A stretch of 64,000 nt of DNA from Streptomyces sp. TLI_235 (GCA_002300355.1 NSGV01000001.1:5475074-5539073), one strand, 5' to 3'; numbered from the stretch's first letter, positions 31,422 through 40,097 are shown. Numbers and translations are program-made. The notes: generated by a model from the letters alone, not told the origin.

Positions 31422-33190
31422 GCCTGGGTCACCTCGGTGGTGTGGGCGGGACGGAGCCGGATCTCGGCGGGCGGGATCGTGTCGTCGCAGAACACGCCGA
31501 AGGTCGAGATGCCGAGCAGAGTGGGCAGGGCGCCGGGGCGGCCGTCGACGAGGCGGAGGGCGGCCTCGTTGAGGAGCCACACGGTGTGCGGGTGGGCGGC
31601 GATGGTCTCGGTACGGCCGTAGCCGTACGTGAAGTACAGCGGGGGCCAGGCCGGGTCGATGTCGTGGGCGAGGAGGACGAGCCGACCGAGGGTGGTCGCG
31701 AGCTTGGCTTCCTCGCTGCCGAGCCCCGGTGCGGTGCAGGGCTGGGCGACGATCGGGCCAGGCCAGACGGGCTGCGGCGGCAGCGTGATGACGGGCGGGC
31801 CGTCGGAGATTCCGCTTCCACTCCTGATGGCGTTGTAGATGCCGCTGATCTTGCGCGCGGCTTCGGGAGAGGCCGGGCCGATCAGGCCGGGCAGGTCGGA
31901 CAGGGACTCGACGTCAGCCTCGCTGGCGGAACCGGGCTCGTCCTCGCACTGGTCGACGGCCGCGGCCGCCTTGTGCTCGGCAGCCCACTGCCCGGCGTCG
32001 TCCTCGCCGCCGATGTTCTCGACCTCGGCCGGGCAGTCCCAGCACGAGGCGTGCCAGCCGTCCTCGTCCTCCCAGACGCGGGAGTCGTGGGAGGGCAGCG
32101 GGGGGCCGAACGCGGCGTCGGTGCAGAGCTGAGCGATGGCGGCGTACTTGGCCTCGGTGGTGTGGCCGTCCCACTGGGCGCGCGGGTCGTCCGCGGTGAC
32201 GTGCGGGACGTGCAGGTACAGGCCGGCGTCGCGGGGGTGGATGTGCCAGGACAGCTGTCGGCCGCCGGCGGTGAGGTAGAGGATCTGCCATCCGGGCTCG
32301 TCGATGTCCGGGGCTGGGGCGAGGACGGCGGGGTGCAGGGTGGCGAGCCACGCGGTGAGGTGTGCGCGCTCGCGGTACGCGGCGTCGATGGTGGCTGCGG
32401 CTGCGTCGAGCTGCTCGCCGGTGTCGGCGACGAGGCGGCCCATCTCGGATTCGTCGAGCAGGGTGTCGACGGCGGCGCGGTACTCGTTGGCGTGTCGGCG
32501 GGCGGACTGCCAGGCGAGCCGGTAGCGGTCGCCGCGGCTTGTGAGGGCGGCGAGCTCGCTGCGGTACTGCCCGGTGCCGGCCCGGCCGAGCGTGTCAAGC
32601 AGCACGCCGAGGTCGTCCGCCGCCCGGTGGAGCCCGGACCACAGCCGGTTCCGCCACTCCTCGTTGTCGACGGCCTCGGCCCAGTATTCGAGCATGTTCC
32701 AGCGGGCGTCGAGGAGTCGATCGATCGCGGGCATGAGCTCGGGGCCGCAGGCGTGCAGCGCGGTGAGGAGCTCGGTCCGGAGAGCGGTGGCCTCTTCGGT
32801 CTGGCACGGCTGGCCGAGGATGACGAGGGCGCGGAGGATCCGGTCCTGGGCGTCGTTGCGTTCGGCGGTGCGCTCCTCGAGGAGGGTGTATGCGGCGATG
32901 CAGGAGTCGCGGTCGGCTGCGGCGGTGGTCTCGGCTTGTTCGGCGCGGGCCTGCTGCTCGGCGGCCTTCCGTTCGGCTTCGACTGCGGCGGTGAGCTCGC
33001 GGATGCTGTTCAGCTCCTCGGCGGCGAGGGTGAGTTCGGTCTGGTTGAGCTGGCGGCGGAGGTCGCCGACGGCGGGCCGGAGCTTGGCCAGCTCGGCCTC
33101 GGCGGTGATGAGGTCGGCCTCTCGCAGCCGGAGTTGCTTGGTCAGCTGGTCGCGCCAGCGGACGAGCTGGGCTTCGTAGGCGTGGGTCAC
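31418..33190 (-). CDS. Large coiled-coil protein of unknown function
   Basis: A 590-aa protein. Residues 1-110 form a long coiled coil (LVRWRDQLTKQLRLREADLI, AEERKAAEQQARAEQAE-like heptads). The middle (110-300) is helical; residues 300-420 contain WQILYLTAGGRQLSWHIHPRD and a CWDCPAEVENIGG motif; the rest is Pro-rich with LYFTYGYGRTET. It may combine two ancestral proteins. GTG 33190 overlaps the upstream stop. No enzyme motif was seen. Confidence 0.65.
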   Translation of the reverse strand: MTHAYEAQLVRWRDQLTKQLRLREADLITAEAELAKLRPAVGDLRRQLNQTELTLAAEELNSIRELTAAVEAERKAAEQQARAEQAETTAAADRDSCIAAYTLLEERTAERNDAQDRILRALVILGQPCQTEEATALRTELLTALHACGPELMPAIDRLLDARWNMLEYWAEAVDNEEWRNRLWSGLHRAADDLGVLLDTLGRAGTGQYRSELAALTSRGDRYRLAWQSARRHANEYRAAVDTLLDESEMGRLVADTGEQLDAAAATIDAAYRERAHLTAWLATLHPAVLAPAPDIDEPGWQILYLTAGGRQLSWHIHPRDAGLYLHVPHVTADDPRAQWDGHTTEAKYAAIAQLCTDAAFGPPLPSHDSRVWEDEDGWHASCWDCPAEVENIGGEDDAGQWAAEHKAAAAVDQCEDEPGSASEADVESLSDLPGLIGPASPEAARKISGIYNAIRSGSGISDGPPVITLPPQPVWPGPIVAQPCTAPGLGSEEAKLATTLGRLVLLAHDIDPAWPPLYFTYGYGRTETIAAHPHTVWLLNEAALRLVDGRPGALPTLLGISTFGVFCDDTIPPAEIRLRPAHTTEVTQA

Positions 33191-33387
33191 TGGTGGTTGG
33201 CCTTTCGGGCGTTGCGGGCGAGGGCCCGGCGGGTGGCGCGGTTCGGTCGGGGCGGATCGGGTTCGGCTGGCCACGGGGTGACGACGACGGGGAGGCCGTC
33301 CCACGGGCCGTCCGGGATGACGACTTCGCGGCGGACAGTGCGGCGTTCCCAGGTGACGCCCGGACGGGGCTTGTACTCGCGGCTCAC
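33187..33387 (-). CDS. Small basic protein
   Basis: A 66-aa protein with a Pro-rich beta N terminus (WERRTVRREVVIPDGPWDG) and an Arg/Lys-rich C-terminal helix (RATRRALARNARKA) that could bind nucleic acid. GTGA overlaps join it to both neighbours. Confidence 0.6.
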   Translation of the reverse strand: MSREYKPRPGVTWERRTVRREVVIPDGPWDGLPVVVTPWPAEPDPPRPNRATRRALARNARKANHQ

Positions 33388-33620
33388 GGCTGCGGCTCCT
33401 CGGTGTCGGCGGGGTCAGGGCGAGGGATGGCGAACAGTTCGCCCGTCGGGTCGGGTGGCCGCGGGCTGGGGGCCGGACGGTGGCGGGCGGCTTTGCGGAG
33501 GGTCTTCTCGGCGTGGCGGATGACGCGGCGTCGCTCGAGGCGGGCGTCGGCCCAGCAGATGCCGATGCCGGTGGCGATCAGGGCGGCGAAGGCGAGGGCG
33601 GTCTCGAGGGCGTTAGTCAC
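33384..33620 (-). CDS. Single-span membrane protein
   Basis: A 78-aa protein with a membrane span at residues 5-22 (LETALAFAALIATGIGICW), a basic juxtamembrane helix (RLERRRVIRHAEKTLRKAARHR) and a Pro-rich acidic tail. GTG 33620 overlaps the 36-aa gene upstream. Function is unknown. Confidence 0.6.
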   Translation of the reverse strand: MTNALETALAFAALIATGIGICWADARLERRRVIRHAEKTLRKAARHRPAPSPRPPDPTGELFAIPRPDPADTEEPQP

Positions 33621-33723
33621 GGGGTGTCTCACTTCGGGTGCCGGCGTGGGCGGCGGCGAGGACGAGGGCGAGGGCGACGGTGCTGCAGACGAGGGCGGCG
33701 AGGGCGTAAGCGAGGGTGCGCAC
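33613..33723 (-). CDS. 36-aa membrane microprotein
   Basis: A hydrophobic span (residues 3-27, LAYALAALVCSTVALALVLAAA) is followed by a short polar tail. GTG 33723 has CCGGAG 5-6 bases upstream and the TAA overlaps the next start. Small, but well placed in the coupled series. Confidence 0.5.
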   Translation of the reverse strand: MRTLAYALAALVCSTVALALVLAAAHAGTRSETPRD

Positions 33724-33775
33724 GGTGGCTCCGGAGTGGTGGCCGCCGGCCGGTGGTGCCGGCGGCCGGGGGCGG

Positions 33776-34036
33776 TCAGGTGGCGGGCTCGTACGTGGCG
33801 GCGAAGACGTCCGGCTTGCAGGGGTAGTGCTCGCCCTTCATGCCGCAGATGATCCAGTCGCCCTCCGTGGCTCGCATGACGCCTTCGAGGGTCTTGATGT
33901 CGAGGAAGAGGCCGCCCTCGTCTTCCCCTGCTGCAGAGCACTGGCCGTGAGGAACGAACCGGACCGTCGCCGCGAACGTCTCGCGGGTGAACTGGACGGC
34001 TTCGACCTCGACGGGCAACTTGCGGTAGCGGGGCAT
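33776..34036 (-). CDS. Conserved phage protein (PVEVEAVQ...GDWII type)
   Basis: An 86-aa protein with RYRKLPVEVEAVQFTRE at the start, LDIKTLEGVMRATEGDWIICG in the middle and YPCKPDVFAATYEP at the end. This pattern is widespread in phages and prophages, with no known function. GAAGG lies before ATG 34036. Confidence 0.8.
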   Translation of the reverse strand: MPRYRKLPVEVEAVQFTRETFAATVRFVPHGQCSAAGEDEGGLFLDIKTLEGVMRATEGDWIICGMKGEHYPCKPDVFAATYEPAT

Positions 34037-34096
34037 GTGGGCCTTCTTTCGGGGTGTGGGGCGGGCCGCTGGGTGACGGCCCGCAGGCGGGTCAGG

Positions 34097-34318
34097 TCAG
34101 AGCTGGGCGATGACGCGGGCCGCGTCGTCGTCGTGGGCGTGGCCGTGCTCGCCAGCCCAGTCGGCGACGTCGAGGGGCCACCGCTTGTCGTAGTAGGTGA
34201 TGACGATCTGCTTGCCGTCCTGGGCGACGTTGTGGTGCTGGTCGCCGGGGCGGTGGGCCTCGTTGTAGACGGCGGCGGCGTGCTGCTCGTCGACGCAGGT
34301 GAGGGTGAGCTGGGGCAT
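34097..34318 (-). CDS. Small unknown protein
   Basis: A 73-aa protein with beta N terminus (QLTLTCVDEQHAAAVYNEA) and an acidic His/Asp-rich C terminus (VADWAGEHGHAHDDDAARVI). GAGGAGCC lies before ATG 34318. Confidence 0.55.
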   Translation of the reverse strand: MPQLTLTCVDEQHAAAVYNEAHRPGDQHHNVAQDGKQIVITYYDKRWPLDVADWAGEHGHAHDDDAARVIAQL

Positions 34319-34370
34319 CGTGGCTCCTCGAGGTGGCCGCCCGCCCGGGACTGGGCGGCCAGCGGGCGGG

Positions 34371-34844
34371 TCAGCGGCAGTCCGAGCAGGGTTCGACGCC
34401 GCACAGCGAGTGGTCGCGCTCGAGGGCCCGGTCGATCGCGGGCCGGACGGCGCGGGCGGCGTCGGCCATGCCGTCGAGGACGCCGGAAGCGAACGACAGG
34501 CAGCCGGCGCGGCGGCTTCGGGGCGCGGTGCGGGCCATCTCCCGCAGCTTCGCGGCTGCCTCGGCGAGAACCTCGTCTCGGCGGCCGTCGAGCTCCGTGC
34601 GGAGTCGCCGGACCTCGGCGAGCAGCGCGTGGACGTCCTCGCGGGCGTGGGCGACAAACGTGGCGTCGGCCTGGGTGCGGTTGCCGACGTAGCCGAAGCT
34701 GATGTCGAGCAGGCCGGCCAAGTCGGTGACCCAACGGGTGAGGTCGCTGCGGGTCTCCTCGACGTACCAAGGGCCGTCGGTGGCGGCCCGTTCCCGGGCC
34801 TCGATCGGGCCGAGGTCGAGCGGCTCGAGGGCGTCGGTGGTCAT
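34371..34844 (-). CDS. Helical early protein (Ea22-like pattern)
   Basis: A 157-aa protein. LGPIEARERAATDGPWYVEE, then FVAHAREDVHALLAEVRRLRTELD, is the recurring pattern of phage proteins resembling lambda Ea22. A second helical half ends CGVEPCSDCR. The function in this family is unknown. Confidence 0.65.
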   Translation of the reverse strand: MTTDALEPLDLGPIEARERAATDGPWYVEETRSDLTRWVTDLAGLLDISFGYVGNRTQADATFVAHAREDVHALLAEVRRLRTELDGRRDEVLAEAAAKLREMARTAPRSRRAGCLSFASGVLDGMADAARAVRPAIDRALERDHSLCGVEPCSDCR

Positions 34845-34858
34845 GCTGTGGTCTCCGG

Positions 34859-35398
34859 TCAGCTGGTCGGGGCGGTGGCGGTGTTGATCGCGCGGGCGAC
34901 GTCGGCGAGGGCCTGCGCGTAGCCGAGGGCGTGGTGGTACCGCTCCCCGTCCATCAGCCGGAGCTCGGCGCTGGTGGCGACGGGCAGGGCGAGAACGGCG
35001 GCGATACGCGCCCGCGCGTCCTCGAGAGCGGCCTTCGCCTCACGCCACTGCCGGTTGCGCATGTGGATCTGGGCCCACAGGTTCTGCAGCTGTGTCGGGT
35101 CGGCGCCCGCGGCGCGGAGGCCGGCGCGAAGCGTGCGGAGCTCGCCGCGGGCGATGCTCAGCTCCCAGCGGAGGCGCTTCGGTTCGGCCTTCAGCCGGCG
35201 GATCAGGCGGGGGATGTCGCCGGTGACGCTGCCGAGGTAGGCGGCGACGTGGAGGGCGATGCCGGCGGCGAGGTCGGTGGTGGGCTGGCCGAGGTGGTAG
35301 GGGGTGTTCTCGAGGCCGCGGGTGACGGCGCGGTGTAGGTCGGCGAGCTCGGCGAGGGCGGCGGTCTCGTCGGGGGTGCGGTCGGTCCGGGTGGGCAC
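34859..35398 (-). CDS. Helical protein
   Basis: A 179-aa Arg/Leu/Ala-rich helical protein (LIRRLKAEPKRLRWELSIARGELRTL, QWREAKAALEDARARI). GTG 35398 follows GAGGAGCC. It is located between the methyltransferase and the Ea22-like gene. Function is unknown. Confidence 0.6.
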   Translation of the reverse strand: MPTRTDRTPDETAALAELADLHRAVTRGLENTPYHLGQPTTDLAAGIALHVAAYLGSVTGDIPRLIRRLKAEPKRLRWELSIARGELRTLRAGLRAAGADPTQLQNLWAQIHMRNRQWREAKAALEDARARIAAVLALPVATSAELRLMDGERYHHALGYAQALADVARAINTATAPTS

Positions 35399-35460
35399 GG
35401 TGGCTCCTCAGATGGCGGGGTGTGGGCCGGGCGGCATCACCGCCGCCCGGCCGGGGCGAG

Positions 35461-36732
35461 TCAGGCGAGGACGGCCTTGACGCGCTCGCCGAGCCAGCGC
35501 GCGGCGTTCACGGACACCGCGTTGCCGGCCTGCAGGATCTGCTCGGCCTGGTTGCCGTGGACGATGTAGTCCTTCGGGAACCGCTGGGCCTGCATCAACT
35601 CGCGGGTGGTGAACATCCGCAGAGTGCAGTCGTCGACGGTCGGCGCGGTACGGACGAGCGAGTGGTGCGGTTTGGTGGCGATCGTCGTCATCGGCTCGTT
35701 GGTGGTGCGCGGCAGGCCCTTGCGGCCGTTCGGCACGACGAGTGCGTGGTGTCGCCCCTGGGCGGACAGGGCGGGGATGGTGCCGGTCGTGCCTACGGCG
35801 GTGCCGTTGCGGCGCAGAACGGCGACGTGCGGCTCGTGGCCGAAGCGGTCCAGGCCGATGGCGATGCGGGCTCGGGTGGTCGCGGCGTACGGCGTGAAGG
35901 CCTTCCGGTCCGGCCGGCCGTCGCCAACCCGAGTACCGGGCAGGTCCCAGTCGATGATGTCGGCAACCGGGCGGACCGTCGGGTCGAGGATCAGGTGTCC
36001 GCAGGAGCGGTTGGGGCAGCGGTAGTCGTACTGGACGCCCCACTTGCCGATGCGTCGGCGGCTGGGGTTGCGCCACACCTGCCGGGCCTGCACGGGACCG
36101 CAGGTGGGGCACAGCGCGGCCGGGCGGACTTCCAGGTCGGGCAGGGGGATGCCCTCGCGGGTGAACGCGATGTACAGGCGGTTGCGGTCTTGGGGGGCGA
36201 GTTCGTTGTCACCACCGCCGAGGTGCGCACTGCTGGCGCACACGATCTGGTGGTTGTAGCCGAGGACCTTCCAACCGGATAGCCACCAGTCGAACAGCTC
36301 CCAGTCGAGCGCGAACTCGATGACGTTCTCGACGAGGACGGCGTCGTACCGGTGGACCTCGGCGGCCGCGATGACGTCGAGGGCGGTCGCCCTGGTCCGG
36401 GCGAAGGTGTCCTCGGCAGCGGCACCGTCGCCGAGGTCGAGGACGGTCTGTCCGCGGGTGCGCTTGCGGCCGCCGGACGGGCTGATCTCGGTGCAGATCG
36501 GGGAGCCCCAGAGGACGCGGGTCTTGGGCAGGCGGCGCTTGTCGAGGAGGTTGATGTCCGCGCAGAGGTGTTCGGCGGTCGGGTGGTTCGCGGCGTGGGT
36601 GCGGATGCTGACGGGGTCGTGGTTGGCCGCGAGACGGAGGGTGTACCCGGTCTCGGTGAGGCCAGTACTGGACCCGCCGCCACCGCAGAACAGGTCGGTG
36701 AAGTCGAGGTCGCCGTCGAAGCGGAACGTCAT
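35461..36732 (-). CDS. C5-cytosine DNA methyltransferase
   Basis: A 423-aa protein with the C5-methylase order: motif I DLFCGGGGSSTG (residues 13-24, SAM site), motif IV GSPICTE with nucleophile Cys80 (SPxC instead of the common PPC), motif VI ENV (135-137), motif VIII QDRNRLY (181-187), and motif X GNAVSVNAARWLGE at the end. The target-recognition region holds CPTC (208-211) and CPNRSC (239-244), a probable zinc insert. No restriction partner lies nearby, so it is probably an orphan that protects phage DNA or marks it. The gene is intact. Confidence 0.92.
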   Translation of the reverse strand: MTFRFDGDLDFTDLFCGGGGSSTGLTETGYTLRLAANHDPVSIRTHAANHPTAEHLCADINLLDKRRLPKTRVLWGSPICTEISPSGGRKRTRGQTVLDLGDGAAAEDTFARTRATALDVIAAAEVHRYDAVLVENVIEFALDWELFDWWLSGWKVLGYNHQIVCASSAHLGGGDNELAPQDRNRLYIAFTREGIPLPDLEVRPAALCPTCGPVQARQVWRNPSRRRIGKWGVQYDYRCPNRSCGHLILDPTVRPVADIIDWDLPGTRVGDGRPDRKAFTPYAATTRARIAIGLDRFGHEPHVAVLRRNGTAVGTTGTIPALSAQGRHHALVVPNGRKGLPRTTNEPMTTIATKPHHSLVRTAPTVDDCTLRMFTTRELMQAQRFPKDYIVHGNQAEQILQAGNAVSVNAARWLGERVKAVLA

Positions 36733-36744
36733 GGTGGTCTCCGG

Positions 36745-37002
36745 TCAGCGGGAGGTGGGCGGGTTGGTCGGGTTGTGGCTGGTCTGGCCGGCCTCCGTGT
36801 AAGCCACCCACCGCCTGCGGTAGCCGTGTCCGAGGCCGAGGGTGCAGCCGTACGTGTAGGTCGGCCGGAGCGGCGCGAGGCGGGCCGGGACGGTGCAGCC
36901 GCAGTCGAGGCGGATCTGCACCAGGTACGTCGGGGATTTGCGGGGCTGCGGGGCGTGGTCGCCGGCGATCCAGGTCGCGGGGTCGGTGCCGTGGTGGCTC
37001 AT
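36745..37002 (-). CDS. Small unknown protein upstream of the methyltransferase
   Basis: An 85-aa protein. It is Pro/Thr/Tyr-rich and contains LVQIRLDCGCTVPARLAP and YGCTLGLGHGYRRRWVAYTE, with four Cys and two His that may bind a metal. It is the first gene after the iteron region, so its promoter must lie within 37003-37322. Confidence 0.6.
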   Translation of the reverse strand: MSHHGTDPATWIAGDHAPQPRKSPTYLVQIRLDCGCTVPARLAPLRPTYTYGCTLGLGHGYRRRWVAYTEAGQTSHNPTNPPTSR

Positions 37003-37120
37003 GGGTGGCTCCGGGTCGTTGTCGCGGGGTGGTGTTGGCGCTCGAGGGGCTGGCGTTCCTGTGCGTGACGGCTAGCCGGACCGGTCCGCGTGACGGAGGC
37101 GCCTTGTATGTGCGTAGGGG

Positions 37121-37305
37121 CCTCACCTTCTGCATCTTCGGTCTGACCTGGTGTTTTGTGGCCTCACCTTCTGCCGCGCCTTCCCCTCGCCTTCCTCACC
37201 TTCTCCGGGTAGAAGATGAGGGGGTTCTCTAGAAGGTGGGGGGAAGATGAGGGAGAAGATGAGGGGGTAAAACACCAGGTCAGAAAGAAGATGTGGAAGA
37301 TGCGG
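37121..37305. other. Iteron cluster with long inverted repeat (candidate origin)
   Basis: The 320 bp at 37003-37322 hold no gene. A decamer GAAGRTGNGG occurs on the + strand at 37212, 37232, 37243, 37255, 37287 and 37296, and inverted (CCTCACCTTC) at 37121, 37162 and 37194. Outer arms of 25 bases (37133-37157 and 37269-37293) are inverted repeats with two mismatches. One half is pyrimidine-rich and the other purine-rich. It lies directly downstream of a helicase-like gene. Dense iterons, strand asymmetry and location fit a replication origin; an operator or attenuator role is the alternative. Confidence 0.65.
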
Positions 37306-37322
37306 GGTGTGTATAGAGGGGG

Positions 37323-38930
37323 CTAGTCCGGGGTTGTGTTGGCGGTGGGTAGCTGCCAGACCCACTGGGCTTGGAACACCCCGGCAGGCTTGACGCTGCG
37401 GATTTTGAGCTTCTTCTTGGCGGTGCGGAGCGCGTTCGGGGAGACGCCAGCGGCGCGGGCGGCCTGCTCGATGTCCTTGGGCGGGGCCTCGCCTCCGCGC
37501 TGGGGGTCCTGGAGGTAGTCGAGAAGCCATTCGGCCGCTTCGGAGAGCTCGGTGCGGTCGGCGCCGGGCAGGCCGTCGGCGGATCGGAGGGCCTCGCGGA
37601 CGCTGGTGGTGGACTCGCCGCCGAGGACGAACCGGGAGACGTACGAAGGGCCTTCCTCGGTGTCGACGGTGACCGGCTGGATCGTGTAGCTGAACGACGG
37701 GAGGCCGAGCCGGCCGAGGTTGTTCTTCTCCAGCGACATGACGAACTGTCCGTCGTCGTCTCCCTCGTCCTGGTGGGCGAAGGCGACGAGGGAGCGAATG
37801 AGCTGGCCGAACGCGCCGGATCCGGCGATGCGGCTGACGGGGTCGGAGCCGCCGTTCTTGGTGAAGTGGGCGAGGCCGAGGATGGTGAAGCCGTGCTTGT
37901 CGGCGGCTTCGACGAGCGGCTCGAGGGCGGTTCGGACCTCGGCCGCCCGGTAGTCGTTGATCGTCTTGTCGATCATCGACAGGAGCGGGTCGGCGACGAG
38001 GAGCGCGACGCCGTACATCTCGGCGGCCTGCCCGAGGAGCTTGGTGTCGACGGGCAGCGAGAGGCGGGCGTACGGGGCGCCGTCGTCTTGCACGTCGACG
38101 CGGAAGACGAGGTCCATGTCGGCTCCGGCTGCGATGAGGCGGGGGGCGATGGTGTAGGTCCACGAGTCCTCGGTGGCGGCGTAGATGACGGCCCGGGGTC
38201 GGCCATGAAGGTCACCGGGGAGGGTGCCGCGGGTGACCTGCGCCGTCAGCCAGCACGCCCACTGGGACTTGCCGAGGCCGGGCCCGCCGGCGGCGATAGC
38301 GAGGCTGTACAGCGGGATGCGGCCGTGGGAAGTGGGCGGCGCGCCCTCGGGGGTGGTGTCCCACATCCACCGCACGGGGCGGATCTTGATCTCGGAGGCA
38401 GGGGTGAGGACGAGGCGGCGGGCCTGGCGGGCAGTGATGCCGTTGTCCTCGGCGCGCTGCGTGAGCTTGGCAGCGCGCTGCTGGATTGCCTGCAGGAGTT
38501 CGGCGAGGTCGTCCTCGTCGGTGAGGCTGTCGAGGGCATTGGCGGCGCGCGCGAGCTCGATGCGGGCGTCGGCGACGACCGCCAGTTGGACGAGCCGCTT
38601 GGCGTGCCACTCGGCGTCGCCGGTGACGTGGTCGGCGATGGTGCCGAAGACGACCGGGCCGCCGATGCGCTGCAGCTTGGCCGGGTCGATGGCCTGCTGT
38701 AGCGCGGAGTAGTCGACCGGCAGGTTCTTGGGGATGCGGGCGGCGAGGAGGTCCCATACGGCGCGGGCCGGCGGGTGCCGGATGATGCCGGGCTCGTTGA
38801 TGATCGAGGCGAGCTGTGGGAACTGGTGGGGGTTGACCAGGGCGGTGCCGACGACGGTGAGTTCCAGCGCGGTGCGCGGGTCGTGGTCGGCGGCCATCTC
38901 GCTGCCCGAGCGAGGGGCGTAGGTGGTCAT
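37323..38930 (-). CDS. Replicative helicase-like RecA/AAA ATPase
   Basis: A 535-aa protein. Residues 15-160 are helical and DnaB N-terminal-like (ALELTVVGTALVNPHQFPQL). The ATPase core has Walker A GGPGLGKS (215-222), a TEDSW segment, Walker B LLVADPLLSM (Asp314) and GLAHFTKNG, as in the AAA_25/RepA-type hexameric helicases. The C-terminal 80 residues (RTELSEAAEWLLDYL, IEQAARAAGVSPNALRTAKKKL) form a winged helix that could bind the adjacent iterons. No phage polymerase is seen, so host replication proteins are probably recruited. ATG 38930 overlaps the 28-codon frame upstream. Confidence 0.85.
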   Translation of the reverse strand: MTTYAPRSGSEMAADHDPRTALELTVVGTALVNPHQFPQLASIINEPGIIRHPPARAVWDLLAARIPKNLPVDYSALQQAIDPAKLQRIGGPVVFGTIADHVTGDAEWHAKRLVQLAVVADARIELARAANALDSLTDEDDLAELLQAIQQRAAKLTQRAEDNGITARQARRLVLTPASEIKIRPVRWMWDTTPEGAPPTSHGRIPLYSLAIAAGGPGLGKSQWACWLTAQVTRGTLPGDLHGRPRAVIYAATEDSWTYTIAPRLIAAGADMDLVFRVDVQDDGAPYARLSLPVDTKLLGQAAEMYGVALLVADPLLSMIDKTINDYRAAEVRTALEPLVEAADKHGFTILGLAHFTKNGGSDPVSRIAGSGAFGQLIRSLVAFAHQDEGDDDGQFVMSLEKNNLGRLGLPSFSYTIQPVTVDTEEGPSYVSRFVLGGESTTSVREALRSADGLPGADRTELSEAAEWLLDYLQDPQRGGEAPPKDIEQAARAAGVSPNALRTAKKKLKIRSVKPAGVFQAQWVWQLPTANTTPD

Positions 38931-39013
38931 GAGTAGCCCGCCGTCTCGTCACCGAGGGCGATGGTCTCGCCTCGGGTCGCCCGTGTGGGCGGCGTGCGGC
39001 GGGAGTTGGTCAC
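38927..39013 (-). CDS. 28-aa coupled leader peptide
   Basis: A GTG start at 39013 with AGGAGC upstream opens 28 codons (TNSRRTPPTRATRGETIALG and onward) whose TGA overlaps the helicase ATG (ATGA). It may be a translational-coupling leader or a microprotein. Confidence 0.45.
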   Translation of the reverse strand: MTNSRRTPPTRATRGETIALGDETAGYS

Positions 39014-39022
39014 GCTGTGCTC

Positions 39023-39280
39023 CTAGAACAGGGTCGGCTGCTGGGCCGGGGCGGGGTTGCAGCCGTAGGGGCCGGGGCGGTGCGGGTGGTGGCCTCGGGC
39101 GGGCGCGGTGCCGAGGACGATCGGGACGATGTCTGCGGCCTCGAGGCGCCCGCCAGCGGGCAGGTGAATCGCGAGGGGGTCCGGCTCGGGCTCGAGGTAC
39201 CGGCCGGCCGGTGTGCGGATGGTGGTGGCCCCGCACCGCGGGCATGCGGTGTGCTCCGCGGTGCGGGGCCCGCTCATCAC
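39023..39280 (-). CDS. Small zinc-ribbon protein
   Basis: An 84-85-aa protein with CPRCGATTIRTPAGRYLEPEPD, a pattern common in actinophage early proteins, and a Pro/His-rich C terminus. GTG 39280 overlaps the DUF2303 stop; ATG 39277 is the alternative. Function is unknown. Confidence 0.6.
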   Translation of the reverse strand: MMSGPRTAEHTACPRCGATTIRTPAGRYLEPEPDPLAIHLPAGGRLEAADIVPIVLGTAPARGHHPHRPGPYGCNPAPAQQPTLF

Positions 39281-40095
39281 GCCGCCGGGCTGCCGTTCAT
39301 GACCGGCTGGTCGATCGCCTCCGCCACCGCGGCGAGGATGTCGGCGAACGCGGCCTTCACGACCTCGCCGGGCCGGTCGAGCTTGTAGGCGAGGCGCAGG
39401 GTGCCGCCGTTCTCGATCCGGTACCGGAACCGGGCGCTGAGCTTGTAGGGGGCGCTGCCCTCGAACGGCACCAGGCCGATCTCGAAGGTCTCCGGGATCT
39501 CGAGGGTGCCCTTGGCGCCGGCCTTGGCCGTGGTCGTCTCGATGTACGAGAGCTGCCGTTGGCCGGACTGCAGGCGGGTCCCGGACTGGAACTCCGCCTT
39601 GGTGGCGCCCTGGATCGACTGGGCGATCTCGAGCATCTCGGCGCCCGGCGGGGAGACGAGCTCGGCGGTGTGGTCCTCGAGGTGCTCGGCGAAGACGGCC
39701 TGGTCGAGCAGCTTGCCGTCACGCTCGATCCACTGGCGCCACGCTTCGGTGGTGCGCAGGGCGAGGACGAGGCGGTGCCTGCCCCAGCGGGCGGCGCCAG
39801 GCATGTTGGCGTCGAGGACGGCGGTGATGGTGAGCCGCTCGGCGTCGGCGTAGATCTCGCTGTCCGGGTCGCTGTGCTTGGCGAAGTAGGCGAGGAACGA
39901 GGCGACGTCGCGGGTCGTGGTGGTGCCGGACTTGCGGGCCGGGGCGTCGCGGTACTCGTCGCCGGTGAGGTCGATCTGCTGGACGCTACCGTTCGGGGTG
40001 AGCCAGCCGTAGACCTTGCCGGGCTCGAGCTCTGAGGGCGAGGCGGCGCGGGTGGCCGTGGTGATGATGGCCTGGGCGTTGTCGACGGTGGTCAT
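39277..40095 (-). CDS. DUF2303 family protein
   Basis: A 272-aa protein. SFLAYFAKHSDPDSEIYADAERLTITAVLD near residues 65-95 and HTAELVSPPGAEMLEIAQSI near 145 are the DUF2303 (YfdQ-like) pattern found beside recombination genes in phages. The C-terminal third is beta-rich (FRYRIENGGTLRLAYKLDRP). The molecular function is unknown. It is intact. Confidence 0.8.
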   Translation of the reverse strand: MTTVDNAQAIITTATRAASPSELEPGKVYGWLTPNGSVQQIDLTGDEYRDAPARKSGTTTTRDVASFLAYFAKHSDPDSEIYADAERLTITAVLDANMPGAARWGRHRLVLALRTTEAWRQWIERDGKLLDQAVFAEHLEDHTAELVSPPGAEMLEIAQSIQGATKAEFQSGTRLQSGQRQLSYIETTTAKAGAKGTLEIPETFEIGLVPFEGSAPYKLSARFRYRIENGGTLRLAYKLDRPGEVVKAAFADILAAVAEAIDQPVMNGSPAA

Positions 40096-40097
40096 GG

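Noticed and set aside
37121..37305. CRISPR or simple terminator explanation for the early repeats
   Set aside because: Units are 10 bp, occur in both orientations with irregular spacing, and are too many for a terminator.
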